Positions 15,182-24,766 of a stretch of DNA of 64,000 nucleotides are shown here, piece after piece (within the stretch, counting starts at the first letter, position 1; each line of letters begins with the position of its first letter). The notes beneath the pieces are model-generated. The model saw only the letters and a list, made by a program, of their open reading frames with translations, was not told where the DNA came from and did no database searches. This DNA is from Paenibacillus peoriae (GTDB lineage Bacteria; Bacillota; Bacilli; Paenibacillales; Paenibacillaceae), in contig NZ_CP092831.1 of the NCBI RefSeq assembly GCF_022531965.1, positions 710,001-774,000 of the forward strand, written 5' to 3'. The position numbers and the translations under genes were made by a program.

Positions 15182-16663
15182 ATGAACACATATAATAACA
15201 ATACGAAGCAAGCTGAGGAAGCATTGAAACAGGCAGAAGCGAAAATGAACAAGCGGTACCGATTAGGTTATCATATTATGGCACCAGCAAACTGGATTAA
15301 CGACCCAAATGGATTAATTCAATTCAAAGGTGAATATCACGCCTTCTATCAGCATCATCCTTATGATGAGAACTGGGGCCCAATGCATTGGGGCCACGTG
15401 AAGAGTAAAGACCTTGTACATTGGGAGCATTGTCCGATTGCATTAGCGCCTGGAGATGCGTGTGACCTTGATGGTTGCTTCTCAGGAAGCGCAGTAGATA
15501 ATAACGGCGAACTGACATTGATCTATACTGGTCATCACTATATTGATCAACCAAACAATATCTTTTTCCAAAATCAAAATGTGGCAGTAAGCACAGATGG
15601 CATTCATTTTACAAAACTAAGGCAGAATCCCGTAATCGCTGAACCTCCGACTGATAGCTCACAGCATTTCCGTGATCCGAAGGTATGGAAGCATGAGGAT
15701 ACATGGTACATGATCCTAGGTAACAGCACGAAAGAAGATCTGCCGCGTGTTATTCTATATACATCTCCTGATCTTAGGACTTGGACCTATCATGGTGTGC
15801 TTCTGCAGGGAGATAAGAATATGGGCTTCATGTGGGAGTGCCCTGATTTCTTTGAACTGAACGGTAAGCATATATTTATGTTCTCCCCACAAGGTATTGA
15901 TGCGCAAGGAGATAAGTACAATAACTTGTTCCAGACGGGATATTATGTTGGCGAATATAATTATGATAGTAATGAATATAAGCATGGAGAGTTCATCGAG
16001 TTGGATACTGGTCATGACTTCTATGCGGTTCAAACTTTTCTAGATGATCAAGGTCGCCGCATAGCGCTTGGTTGGATGGATATGTGGGAATCGGATATGC
16101 CGACGAAAGCAGACGGCTGGTGTGGAGCAATGACGATCCCACGTTTAATTACGTTGGGTGACAATAATAGAGTACTGATGACTCCAGTTGAAGAAATGAA
16201 GTTACTTCGCCAAAGTAAACATGTTTTGTATCAATATGGTGCTATTTCTGGAAGTTACTTCAAGGAAGTTGAAGAAGACTTGCTTGAAGTTAAGGTAGTG
16301 TTCGATCTCACGAAGTCAAGTGCAGACCTGGTAGGCTTGAAGTTTCGTGGAAGAGGTCGAGAAGAAACGGTTATCACATATTCTATTCCGGAGCAGAAAC
16401 TAATGCTTAATTGTTCTAAATCAGGTAAAAAGACAGATGGAGTACGTCAAACAGCCTTCAATGCTGAGGGACAGCTGACATTGCATGTATATCTGGATCG
16501 TTCATCCATTGAAATGTTTGCGAATGAAGGGCAAGCTACGATGACAAGTCGCATCTATCCGAGTGAGAAATTGCTAGGCATAGAAATCATAACAGAGGGT
16601 GGAGAGGCGCTAGTAAATGGGCTGACATATTGGAAATTGAAAGATATATGGCAAGCCGAATAA
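15182..16663 (+). CDS. GH32 sucrose hydrolase / beta-fructosidase
   Basis: The 493-residue cytoplasmic enzyme has no signal peptide. The GH32 motifs are present: WINDPNG near residue 38 (nucleophile Asp), FRDPKVW in the middle (transition-state Asp) and WECPDFF (acid/base Glu). A five-bladed propeller of about 330 residues is followed by the C-terminal beta-sandwich with SSIEMFANEGQATMTSRIYP. Since import is by a proton symporter rather than a PTS, the substrate is probably free sucrose or fructo-oligosaccharides, not sucrose-6-phosphate, although sequence alone does not exclude the latter. AGGAGGAAG ribosome binding site, 11 bases after the permease. A terminator follows at 16868. Confidence 0.9.
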   Translation: MNTYNNNTKQAEEALKQAEAKMNKRYRLGYHIMAPANWINDPNGLIQFKGEYHAFYQHHPYDENWGPMHWGHVKSKDLVHWEHCPIALAPGDACDLDGCFSGSAVDNNGELTLIYTGHHYIDQPNNIFFQNQNVAVSTDGIHFTKLRQNPVIAEPPTDSSQHFRDPKVWKHEDTWYMILGNSTKEDLPRVILYTSPDLRTWTYHGVLLQGDKNMGFMWECPDFFELNGKHIFMFSPQGIDAQGDKYNNLFQTGYYVGEYNYDSNEYKHGEFIELDTGHDFYAVQTFLDDQGRRIALGWMDMWESDMPTKADGWCGAMTIPRLITLGDNNRVLMTPVEEMKLLRQSKHVLYQYGAISGSYFKEVEEDLLEVKVVFDLTKSSADLVGLKFRGRGREETVITYSIPEQKLMLNCSKSGKKTDGVRQTAFNAEGQLTLHVYLDRSSIEMFANEGQATMTSRIYPSEKLLGIEIITEGGEALVNGLTYWKLKDIWQAE

Positions 16664-16867
16664 TTCAATGAAAAGATTGCAGTTCATATTATGTATACAG
16701 TAAAAGGATATGGAATCTATATATATCTTGATAGAGTGGCTGAAGGGGGGAATTCCCAAGGGACTGGTTCGAGAAGTCTTCAGGGTTCAGGCCAAGAGTT
16801 TTATTTGCAAAGTTCACCTTATTAAGTTGCTTCGAAACAAAAACAATTAAAAATAACACTAACAAGT

Positions 16868-16896
16868 CGACACTGGATATGCAGTGTCGTCTTTTT
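16868..16896 (+). terminator. rho-independent terminator
   Basis: CGACACTG and CAGTGTCG form a perfect 8-bp stem with a GATATG loop, followed by TCTTTTT. It closes the sucrose operon. Confidence 0.8.
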
Positions 16897-17290
16897 GAAA
16901 GGCTACATGTGAAAATTTGTTGTCTGACTTCCTTTTGCTACGATCTACGTTGTTCTTCCATTTCGTCATGATGTTGTTACCGCTCACTTGAAAATGCTAT
17001 TCCTTTACATTCAACAGGTCGATTATGGTTAGATACCACCATGATTGACGTGTTCCTTTTTTGATATATTCGCTTTCTCACATTTTTAAGATTAATTGCA
17101 GCAATGTATGTACATTGGAATATAGTTACTGTCAATAAAATCGCCACTCTGAAACGAGAACCATTATGCTGCATTTGCATGCTGGTTCGGTGACGACGGA
17201 TTGTAATATTCAAAATAGGGTATGGGTTTTGACCATTCCATTTAAGCTTGTTACAATAGGATAAACTTACTGGAAATACTTTAATATAGA
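16897..17290. other. intergenic, no supported gene
   Basis: A 78-codon frame exists on the minus strand (16977-17213) but it has no ribosome binding site, no recognisable domain and unusual composition. A TATAGAATGG box directly before the MarR gene may be a -10 element for that gene. Confidence 0.3.
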
Positions 17291-17731
17291 ATGGTGTGGT
17301 CTAACTTGCAACATGAAAACGAACTTTTGGATGTATGGTTGTCTTTGTCTCACATCCATTCCACTTTAAATGATAAGTTAGAACAAGCCCTACTACAAAA
17401 TTATGATTTATCTTTGAAGGAGTTTTATGTTTTGGGTTTCATATCCAATTCTGAGGAGAAAAAATTACGACTGCAGCAACTTCAAGAATTGGTGGGTTTA
17501 AGTCAGAGTGCGACATCGAGACTCATAGTTAGAATGGAAGCCAAAAACTGCGGGGCTTTAGAAAGACATACATGCGAGGATGATCGACGAGGTGTGTATA
17601 CTCGGATTACGGAATTAGGTGAAAATAAATTCCAGCGTGCACTTCAAACCTTTAATCAGGTGTTACAATCAGAACTTCAGAAAGATGGAGTGAAGTCACA
17701 ATTTCAAAATCTTACGCAAAAGCTGTTTTAG
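17291..17731 (+). CDS. MarR-family transcriptional regulator
   Basis: The product is up to 146 residues. The winged helix is clear: LRLQQLQELVGLSQSATSRL (recognition helix), RMEAKNCGALERHTCEDDRRGVYTRIT (wing with the DxR motif) and a C-terminal dimerisation helix. The start is uncertain: ATG 17291 has no good ribosome binding site, and TTG 17306 is an alternative. It stands alone, with no gene close enough on the same strand to be co-transcribed, so its target is unknown. Two cysteines (RMEAKNCGALERHTC) near the wing could make it redox-sensitive; this is speculative. Confidence 0.78.
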   Translation: MVWSNLQHENELLDVWLSLSHIHSTLNDKLEQALLQNYDLSLKEFYVLGFISNSEEKKLRLQQLQELVGLSQSATSRLIVRMEAKNCGALERHTCEDDRRGVYTRITELGENKFQRALQTFNQVLQSELQKDGVKSQFQNLTQKLF

Positions 17732-17944
17732 ACTTTGCGACCTGTGTATATCGTTCTTAGTTTCCTTAGGGTAATATATGGCTTGAACGTTGTGCCACGA
17801 AAGGCTCTTTACGGGAGCTTAGTATATTACCCTACACGATCAATCGTAATGTTAAGAAGTGGAAAGTGACCATTTACATGATTGTGCATGCATATTTAAA
17901 TTAGACTTTCAACCATGTACGTATAGAAACGCCCTTCCGAAACT

Positions 17945-17972
17945 AACTCCTCCTCATAAGGAGGAGTTTTAT
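17945..17972. terminator. bidirectional terminator
   Basis: AACTCCTCCT and AGGAGGAGTT form a perfect 10-bp stem with a four-base CATA loop and a short T-run on the plus side. It lies between the convergent MarR and BASS genes. Confidence 0.7.
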
Positions 17973-18001
17973 CATCTGGAACCACCGCTAACCCCCTTTG
18001 C

Positions 18002-18976
18002 TTAAGAAACAGAGGCCGTATTGCGCTTTTCCTTGGCGTTGCCGCGGTCGCGACGACTCAGCAGAAACCCGACCAGAGATGCTGTGGATTGTTGGAAAAT
18101 CATCCCCAGTACAACGGGCAATGCTACCGGGGCCGGGAAATAGGTGATGGCAAGCACGGCTCCCGCGCTAATATTGCGCATGCCGCCGTTAAAGACAAGC
18201 GCCGTACGGTCTGCATTATTCCACCGCATCAGTCCTGATATCAGATAACCGATCGCATATCCAGTGGAGGCAAGGACGATTATGGATAGGCATACTCCGA
18301 CAAGCTTAAGATTAAAATCGACCAGATAAGGCGCAATGACAGATCCGTTAATCATGACGACAAGAGCCATAGCCAGCTTGGAGAACGGTCCTAGCCGTGG
18401 TCCCCATACCTGCTTGATCTTCCCTTTGGTCCATTCGTTCAACACCATGCCGATTAGCGAAGGAACGACAATCATCCAGAATAGGCTCTGCATCATCGCC
18501 CAGGTATCGAGCTGCACATCCGCTCCGATCAGTAGGGACATGATGCCCGGCACGGCAAATGGGGCCAAAATCGTATCAATTAAAATGATCGCCAATGTCA
18601 GCGCTGTATTGCCTTTATAGATGTTGACCCACACGAAGCTGGAAATGCCCGTAGGGATAGCTGCACCAAGAATAAGTCCAGTAATCGTGTAAGGATCATC
18701 ACTGAAGGCCAGATGTCCCAGCATCATGGCGAGAAGCGGCATGGCCAGGTGAAGAATAAACAGACAGGCGATCAGCGGACCAGGATGCTTGATCACATGG
18801 ACAAAATCCTTAAACCCCATACTGATGCTGCCCGCGAAGGTCATGAATGCAAACAGCCAGGGAGAGAGTTCGGTATATTCTGACAACGGCGTACCGATTA
18901 GGACGCCAATTAGAATGCTGATTGGTGTAATTAGCGGCATAGCTGCATTTAGTCTACGATTCAACGTGAGGAGCAT
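18002..18976 (-). CDS. bile acid:sodium symporter (BASS) family transporter
   Basis: The 324-residue protein has 9-10 hydrophobic segments. Typical BASS features are SMGFKDFVHVIKHPG after segment 2, LILGAAIPTGISSFVWVNIYKGN with the conserved glycine/proline turn, and TALVFNGGMRNISAGAVLA in the C-terminal half. Most bacterial members transport organic anions with sodium; substrates include pantoate-like acids and sulphonates, and none can be assigned here. It lies 116 bases downstream of the AraC-type regulator on the same strand and may be regulated with it. Confidence 0.82.
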   Translation of the reverse strand: MLLTLNRRLNAAMPLITPISILIGVLIGTPLSEYTELSPWLFAFMTFAGSISMGFKDFVHVIKHPGPLIACLFILHLAMPLLAMMLGHLAFSDDPYTITGLILGAAIPTGISSFVWVNIYKGNTALTLAIILIDTILAPFAVPGIMSLLIGADVQLDTWAMMQSLFWMIVVPSLIGMVLNEWTKGKIKQVWGPRLGPFSKLAMALVVMINGSVIAPYLVDFNLKLVGVCLSIIVLASTGYAIGYLISGLMRWNNADRTALVFNGGMRNISAGAVLAITYFPAPVALPVVLGMIFQQSTASLVGFLLSRRDRGNAKEKRNTASVS

Positions 18977-19091
18977 ACAAAACTTCCTTTTTTAACCTTA
19001 AGTATAGACCTTGCACCCGTGATTCGTAAATGATCTGTGACCTTGCGGTAGCCCGATAGAAGCAAATTTGAACGCTCCTGATGAACATAGA

Positions 19092-19973
19092 TTAACCCTT
19101 CAAATTATTTCGATATTCCAAAGGAGAGCAGCCCATTATTTTTTTGAATAGTCTGGAGAAGTAGTAAGGGTCCCTAAAACCGAGTTGTATGCTAACTTCT
19201 TTAATAGAGGCATTCGTCAAATCCAAAAGCTGACTGGCCCTCTGTATCTTCATTCTTAAATAGTAATCGACAGGAGAGTAGCCGGTGGATTGCTTGAATA
19301 TCAGGTTCAGATGCTGCTTGGATACCTGAACATGCCGACTAAGCTGCTCAAGCGAAACGGTGGATTCCAATTGTTCACTCATATAGCGTGTTGCCTTATC
19401 CACATGACTCTGGTACGTACTGTCTTCCTTGCGAAATGCAACCGATACAACAAAACTCAGCAGATAACGGACAGTTTGCGATACTTGAACTAAATGTATA
19501 ATGGAGTATGATTTATTCAATAAAAGGTCGTAACACTGATGAAATAGCTCCAGTAGTTTGACTCCATCACTGGCAGATATCGAAATATACGTTTTAAAAG
19601 GCTCAAACAATGCTATAAAATCATCCATTTGGTCCCCTTTAAGATGAAACCAGTAAATTGTCCAAGGATCTCTATCGTCAGCCCCATAAGCATGCGGCAT
19701 GTCCCTGGGAATGTACGCAAAGCCTCGCTCTGTCATGTCAATCGTTAGGCCATCCTTTGTTCGTATCCAACCTTTTCCGCTGGTACAGTAGATGAATATA
19801 TGAGAGTCACATCCGTGCATTCTTTCACGAAAATGATGGCGGGCATGGCTGAAGCAGCCTATATCCGTAATATATAGATTTTTTGTAAGCGGATTCATAT
19901 TTAATTTATCCAGCATATAGGGTGGAACGACATATAACTTTTCACCCTCAAATCCATCAGCTTTCTTATTCAT
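19092..19973 (-). CDS. AraC-family transcriptional regulator
   Basis: The 293-residue protein has an N-terminal cupin-like sensor (residues 20-140, with GCDSHIFIYCTSGKGW and a FAYIPRDMPHAYG strand) and a C-terminal pair of helix-turn-helices (VSLEQLSRHVQVSKQHLNLI and ASIKEVSIQLGFRDPYYFSR, then FKKIMGCSPLEYR). Such proteins usually activate sugar-utilisation genes on binding a sugar. It is divergent from the DUF5107-GH operon across 130 bases, which makes that operon the most likely target. Confidence 0.88.
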   Translation of the reverse strand: MNKKADGFEGEKLYVVPPYMLDKLNMNPLTKNLYITDIGCFSHARHHFRERMHGCDSHIFIYCTSGKGWIRTKDGLTIDMTERGFAYIPRDMPHAYGADDRDPWTIYWFHLKGDQMDDFIALFEPFKTYISISASDGVKLLELFHQCYDLLLNKSYSIIHLVQVSQTVRYLLSFVVSVAFRKEDSTYQSHVDKATRYMSEQLESTVSLEQLSRHVQVSKQHLNLIFKQSTGYSPVDYYLRMKIQRASQLLDLTNASIKEVSIQLGFRDPYYFSRLFKKIMGCSPLEYRNNLKG

Positions 19974-20109
19974 AATCTATCCATCTCCTAGCCTTAGGCG
20001 GCTCTAATGATGAAATACGTATATAGTCCATCATAAACAGTAGATTGTCAATTGTCTGTAATGTCGCTTACTTGTAAGCTCTGAATATAAGAGCGACTAT
20101 GAGGGAGTG

Positions 20110-23100
20110 ATGGAATTGAGCATTTTCGACGCTAGGGCACGCGTGTGGGAGCAAACCGTGCAGATCCCCACGTATGGAATTGGCAAACCCGACAAAAATC
20201 CAATGTTTCTGGAGAAACGTGTCTATCAGGGAAGTTCCGGTCGAGTGTATCCGCATCCGGTCATTGATAAAATTGAGGATGAGAAGAAACTTGAAAATTA
20301 TCAAATAGTTTTCCTAGAAAATAAATATTTGCGCATTGAGATCATGCCAGAGCTGGGAGGACGCATTTATCGTGCGGTCGACAAGACCAACGGTTATGAT
20401 TTTGTTTATTATAACAGGGTCATCAAACCAGCGCTTGTGGGCTTATTGGGACCATGGATATCTGGAGGCATTGAGTTCAACTGGCCGCAGCATCACCGTC
20501 CCAACACTTACGGACCCGTTGAATACAAGTTGGAAGAACACGACGACGGAAGCGCAACGGTATGGGTGAGCGAAATTGATCGTATGTTCGGCACGAAAGT
20601 AACAGCTGGTTTTACACTTCAACCGGATAAGGCATACCTTAAAGTGGGGGCCCAGCTATATAACCGGACTGCCGAGCCTCAAACATTTTTATGGTGGGCC
20701 AATCCAGCCGTAGCAGTACATGAGCATACGCAATCTGTTTTTCCTCCAGACGTATCAGCCGTGTTCGACCATGGAAAGCGAGATGTATCCCGTTTCCCGA
20801 TTGCTACAGGCACTTATTATAAAATGGATTATTCTGAAGGCGTAGATATCTCCCGATACAAAAATATTCCTGTTCCCACTTCATATATGGCCTATAAATC
20901 GGATTACAATTTCATAGGTGGTTACGACCATATGAAACAAGCTGGGCTTTTGCATGTGGCCAACCATCACATCTCTCCCGGGAAAAAGCAGTGGACATGG
21001 GGAAATGGCGAATTCGGCCAAGCTTGGGACCGCAATCTAACAGATGAAGACGGCCCCTACATCGAGTTGATGACGGGAGTGTATACCGATAATCAACCAG
21101 ATTTCACTTGGCTTCAGCCGTATGAAGAAAAGACGTTCTCGCAGTATTTTATGCCTTACAAACATATTGGTATGGTCAAAAACGCTTCAATTGACGCAGC
21201 CGTTAGTTTGGAATTAAATCGCAGCGAAGGGACAGTACAGATTGGCGTCTATGTAACTTCGTTATTTTGCGAGGCTGTTGTGGAATTAAGCAGCCAGCGG
21301 GAAGTTTATATTCAAGAAACCTTGGATCTGACACCTAATAAGGCCTTGATACAGAAGACAGTTATTTTGGCTGAGGATGAGGATTATGATCTATGCTTAA
21401 GCGTCAAAGACGCGACCGGAAGGGAGCTGATTAGCTACCAGCCTAAGCAAAAGGAAGTTGAGCAGATGCCGGCTGCTGCCGACCCCCTGCCACAACCGGA
21501 GGAATTAAGAACGAACGAAGAATTGTATTTAGCAGGACAACACTTGGAGCAATACCGTCATGCTACCTTTGAGCCTGAGGCGTATTACCTTGAGGGCCTG
21601 AAAAGAGATAAGAATGACAGCCGTATAAATATGGCATATGGTACGTTGCTTCTTCGCAGAGGGTTATATGCAGAAAGTGAAGAGTGCTTTCGTAAAGCCA
21701 TCTCGCGGATAACCTGGCGTAACTCTAATCCCTATGATGGTGAGGCCTACTACCAGCTTGGTTTGTCGCTAAAACACCAAGAGCGGATGGATGAGGCGTT
21801 CGCTGCATTTTATAAATCAGTATGGAGTGCGGCATGGCAAGACAGCGGGTATTTCTCACTGGCACAGATTGCGACAGAACAAGGGAACTATGAAGAAGCA
21901 TTGGAACTCGTCGAGCGCTCGACAATCCGAAATGCTCGCAATTACAAGGCACGCAACCTGAAGTCGGCTATTCTTCGTAAGCTCGGCAGGAACGAAGCAG
22001 CAATAGCCTTTTCCAAGGAAACGATGAAGCTCGATATCGCCGATTTTGGAGCTTACCGTGAGCAAGCATTATCTTTAGAGGCTCTCGGGTTACGAGATGA
22101 TGCTAAAACGGTCTTTGAAGAGCTGGAAAAATGGATGCGTGGAGATGTGCACAACTATATAGCGGTAGCATCGGACTATGCGGCGGCAGGACTCTATGAG
22201 GATGCAGCATGTGTGCTGGAAGAAGCTCCAGAGCAGGCAAAAACATACCCTATGCTGTATTACGTTCAGGCCTTCTGCTATGCTAAAATCGGCAAGCTTG
22301 AGCAGGTGAACAATGCTCTCGCTCAGGCCGCAGATGCAGTACCCGATTACTGCTTTCCTAACCGTCTGTTTGAGTTGGATGTGTTACAATTTGCAATTCG
22401 AACAAGACCGGAGGATGACAAGGCGCATTATTACTTAGGTAATTTACTCTATGATAAGAAACGGCATCAGGATGCTATTTCCAGCTGGGAAATGTCTCGT
22501 TCCATTGACGATACTTACCCCGTTGTTCACCGTAATCTTGCTCTTGGATATTTTAACAAACAAGGCCAAGTAGAGAAGGCTCGCCATTCGTTAGAGCAGG
22601 CCTTTGCGTGCAATACTTCAGACGCACGTATTCTTTATGAGCTTGACCAGCTGTATAGGAAGCTGAACATCAAGCCCAACGACAGATTGAATCTAATGGA
22701 GAGTTATCCGGGAATCATAAAGCTTCGCGATGATCTGTTTTTAGAATATGTAACCGTTCACAATACGATGAAGCAGCATAAGATAGCGTTGTCCTTGCTG
22801 ACAGGGAGAATATTTCATCCATGGGAAGGCGGAGAGGGGAAGGTAACGGGACAGTATAGGCTGGCCAAGGTAGAGCTTGCCAAGTCCGACCTGAGGTCTG
22901 GGCGGATTGAACAGGCTGTAAAGGGGCTGCGGGAGGCTTTAGTGTATCCAGAGAATCTTGGCGAAGGTAAGCTAGAGGGTTCCCAAGATAACGATATCTA
23001 TTATTATTTGGGCTGCGCGTATGAGCTATTGAAATTAACAGATGAGGCAAGACAGGCCTTTTCCACGGCCTCTCAAGGACTGGGGGAACCCATTAATGCC

Positions 23101-23466
23101 ATGTATTATAACGATCAACAGCCAGATATGATATTTTACCAAGGATTGGCCTGGCGGAAACTTGGTTATGCGAAGGAAGGCAATCGTCGATTCAACAAGC
23201 TCATTGATTACGCCGATAGATACTTATTCGAACCCGTGAAAATGGATTATTTCGCGGTCTCGTTACCCGACTTTCTCATCTTTGAAGATGACCTGAATAT
23301 TCGTAATCAGGTTCATTGTACTTATATGAAAGCACTTGGTTTGCTTGGATTAGGGCGACAGGACGAAGCCATCTTGCATTTTGAATCGGTGCTTAAGCTA
23401 GAAGCTAACCATCAAGGAGCGTTGAACCATATGGACTGGAGCTGGGAGGGGAAATCAATTGAGTAA
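20110..23466 (+). CDS. DUF5107-TPR protein of a carbohydrate locus
   Basis: The product has about 1118 residues. Residues 30-360 form the DUF5107 domain, a beta-sandwich of the aldose-epimerase/GH type with dense aromatic and histidine motifs (GGRIYRAVDKTNGYDFVYYN, GGIEFNWPQHHRPNTYGPVE, WWANPAVAVHEHTQ, WGNGEFGQAWDRNLTDEDGP). Residues 470-1110 are a long array of tetratricopeptide repeats (for example AYYQLGLSLKHQERMDEAFA). No signal peptide, so it is cytoplasmic. DUF5107 proteins accompany glycoside hydrolases, and a role in recognising or cleaving an internalised oligosaccharide is inferred; catalysis is unproven. The start could be ATG 20110 or TTG 20116, the latter better spaced after GAGGGAG. 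First gene of a three-gene operon. Confidence 0.8.
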   Translation: MELSIFDARARVWEQTVQIPTYGIGKPDKNPMFLEKRVYQGSSGRVYPHPVIDKIEDEKKLENYQIVFLENKYLRIEIMPELGGRIYRAVDKTNGYDFVYYNRVIKPALVGLLGPWISGGIEFNWPQHHRPNTYGPVEYKLEEHDDGSATVWVSEIDRMFGTKVTAGFTLQPDKAYLKVGAQLYNRTAEPQTFLWWANPAVAVHEHTQSVFPPDVSAVFDHGKRDVSRFPIATGTYYKMDYSEGVDISRYKNIPVPTSYMAYKSDYNFIGGYDHMKQAGLLHVANHHISPGKKQWTWGNGEFGQAWDRNLTDEDGPYIELMTGVYTDNQPDFTWLQPYEEKTFSQYFMPYKHIGMVKNASIDAAVSLELNRSEGTVQIGVYVTSLFCEAVVELSSQREVYIQETLDLTPNKALIQKTVILAEDEDYDLCLSVKDATGRELISYQPKQKEVEQMPAAADPLPQPEELRTNEELYLAGQHLEQYRHATFEPEAYYLEGLKRDKNDSRINMAYGTLLLRRGLYAESEECFRKAISRITWRNSNPYDGEAYYQLGLSLKHQERMDEAFAAFYKSVWSAAWQDSGYFSLAQIATEQGNYEEALELVERSTIRNARNYKARNLKSAILRKLGRNEAAIAFSKETMKLDIADFGAYREQALSLEALGLRDDAKTVFEELEKWMRGDVHNYIAVASDYAAAGLYEDAACVLEEAPEQAKTYPMLYYVQAFCYAKIGKLEQVNNALAQAADAVPDYCFPNRLFELDVLQFAIRTRPEDDKAHYYLGNLLYDKKRHQDAISSWEMSRSIDDTYPVVHRNLALGYFNKQGQVEKARHSLEQAFACNTSDARILYELDQLYRKLNIKPNDRLNLMESYPGIIKLRDDLFLEYVTVHNTMKQHKIALSLLTGRIFHPWEGGEGKVTGQYRLAKVELAKSDLRSGRIEQAVKGLREALVYPENLGEGKLEGSQDNDIYYYLGCAYELLKLTDEARQAFSTASQGLGEPINAMYYNDQQPDMIFYQGLAWRKLGYAKEGNRRFNKLIDYADRYLFEPVKMDYFAVSLPDFLIFEDDLNIRNQVHCTYMKALGLLGLGRQDEAILHFESVLKLEANHQGALNHMDWSWEGKSIE

Positions 23467-24745
23467 TCTCATGAGAACTGTACCGCGCAAATTGACGATC
23501 ACCATGTGGGACTTTTCTTGGTATACCATGACACAGGAAGGTGAGCCCTACAGCGATCTGGAAGCCCGTTTTAAAGAAGCGGTCGAAAGAGGCTACAATA
23601 CGATCCGAATATGTGCAATGCCATTCATGTTGTTTACAGCGGATGGCAAACGCCCCGGACCCTTGGAGTTTGCTAACCTTGGGGAAGTAGGCCAGCGTAC
23701 GCGTTGGTATAACTGTCGTGGAGGCGCAGTACTGGACGGGCATGCTCATTTGCTCGAACTGTTCAAACAAGCAAAGGCTCATAACTGTTACATTATGTTA
23801 TCCTCTTGGGAATATCAGCAGAGTCCCAGCTTTCTGGCTCATGCTGAGCTTAGAGATGAACTAGCTGCAATTCCTCCTAAGGAGAGATTCATGGCCATTG
23901 CAAAATCAATGGATCAGTTGATCCGTTTCGTCACAGCAGAAGGCTACAGGAGTCAGATCATCTATACAGAGCTGCATAACGAAGTGGAATTTGGGCAGTT
24001 AAACGCCGTCGGAACGTCTGAAGGCATAGCCGAAACGAATGTACCGGCGCTTATTGAAGCCATGCAGCCCTACGTAGAAGAAGCGATAGAATATCTTCGC
24101 CAATGTCATCCTGATATGATGATGACAGCCAGTTATACGTTAAATGAAGCCTACCCCAAGGCTTACGTCGCGCGCAATATGCAGGTGGCCCATTTTCACC
24201 TATATATTAAAGGGGTGCTCAATGAGCTTATGGAAGCGGCAGCGCTTTATGATGAGTTGGCGCCGTTCCCCAATCCATTCGTACAATCCCTATTAAGAGA
24301 AGACGCTCCTCCATTTGCAAAATGGACCCTGCCTCCGGGGCAGAATTGGCGGATGGAAGGCAATCCAGTCGGCATGAGACTTATTTATTTGCACGACTGG
24401 GTAGATCCCGATCAATGGGATTTATTTTTGTACGATCGGTATGGAGACCATAAAATGGCCATGTTGCAGAAGGCCGACACCCGATTGGAAGAGATTCATG
24501 AATGGACTCGTCATTCCGGCATTCCAATTGTCATAGGAGAAGGTTATGTAGGCTACACGCCGCTGCATGCCCAATTTGAAGAAGGCCCAGTCGGCAAATT
24601 TATCGCTGAATATGTGTTGCGAAAAGGAATGGCACTTGGGTTCTGGGGAATGACCCTCTGTTCTAACTGCGCTCCCCATCATCCATTCTGGAATGATATC
24701 GCTTGGCAGCGCAAGTGGAACCAATTTATCCTGAATTCAGATTAA
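23459..24745 (+). CDS. cellulase-like (GH5-clan) cytoplasmic glycosidase
   Basis: The 428-residue product has no signal peptide. It starts on TTG 23459, 7 bases after GGGAGGGG, and overlaps the previous gene by 8 bases. It has a TIM-barrel-type pattern: GYNTIRICAMPFM, a central YTELHNEVEFGQ with the likely acid/base glutamate after Asn (NE), and GIPIVIGEGYVGYTP with a glutamate in the nucleophile position. That pairing is typical of clan GH-A, and the family matches proteins named cellulase-like. Substrate unknown. Translation is coupled to the DUF5107 gene, and the GH35-like gene follows within 25 bases, so the three products probably act on the same oligosaccharide. Confidence 0.75.
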   Translation: MSNLMRTVPRKLTITMWDFSWYTMTQEGEPYSDLEARFKEAVERGYNTIRICAMPFMLFTADGKRPGPLEFANLGEVGQRTRWYNCRGGAVLDGHAHLLELFKQAKAHNCYIMLSSWEYQQSPSFLAHAELRDELAAIPPKERFMAIAKSMDQLIRFVTAEGYRSQIIYTELHNEVEFGQLNAVGTSEGIAETNVPALIEAMQPYVEEAIEYLRQCHPDMMMTASYTLNEAYPKAYVARNMQVAHFHLYIKGVLNELMEAAALYDELAPFPNPFVQSLLREDAPPFAKWTLPPGQNWRMEGNPVGMRLIYLHDWVDPDQWDLFLYDRYGDHKMAMLQKADTRLEEIHEWTRHSGIPIVIGEGYVGYTPLHAQFEEGPVGKFIAEYVLRKGMALGFWGMTLCSNCAPHHPFWNDIAWQRKWNQFILNSD

Positions 24746-24766
24746 CGAGTGAGGGGAGTGAACTCC

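Noticed and set aside
16977..17213. A 78-codon minus-strand frame between GH32 and MarR genes
   Set aside because: No start signal, no similarity that I recognise, and composition not like the neighbouring genes.
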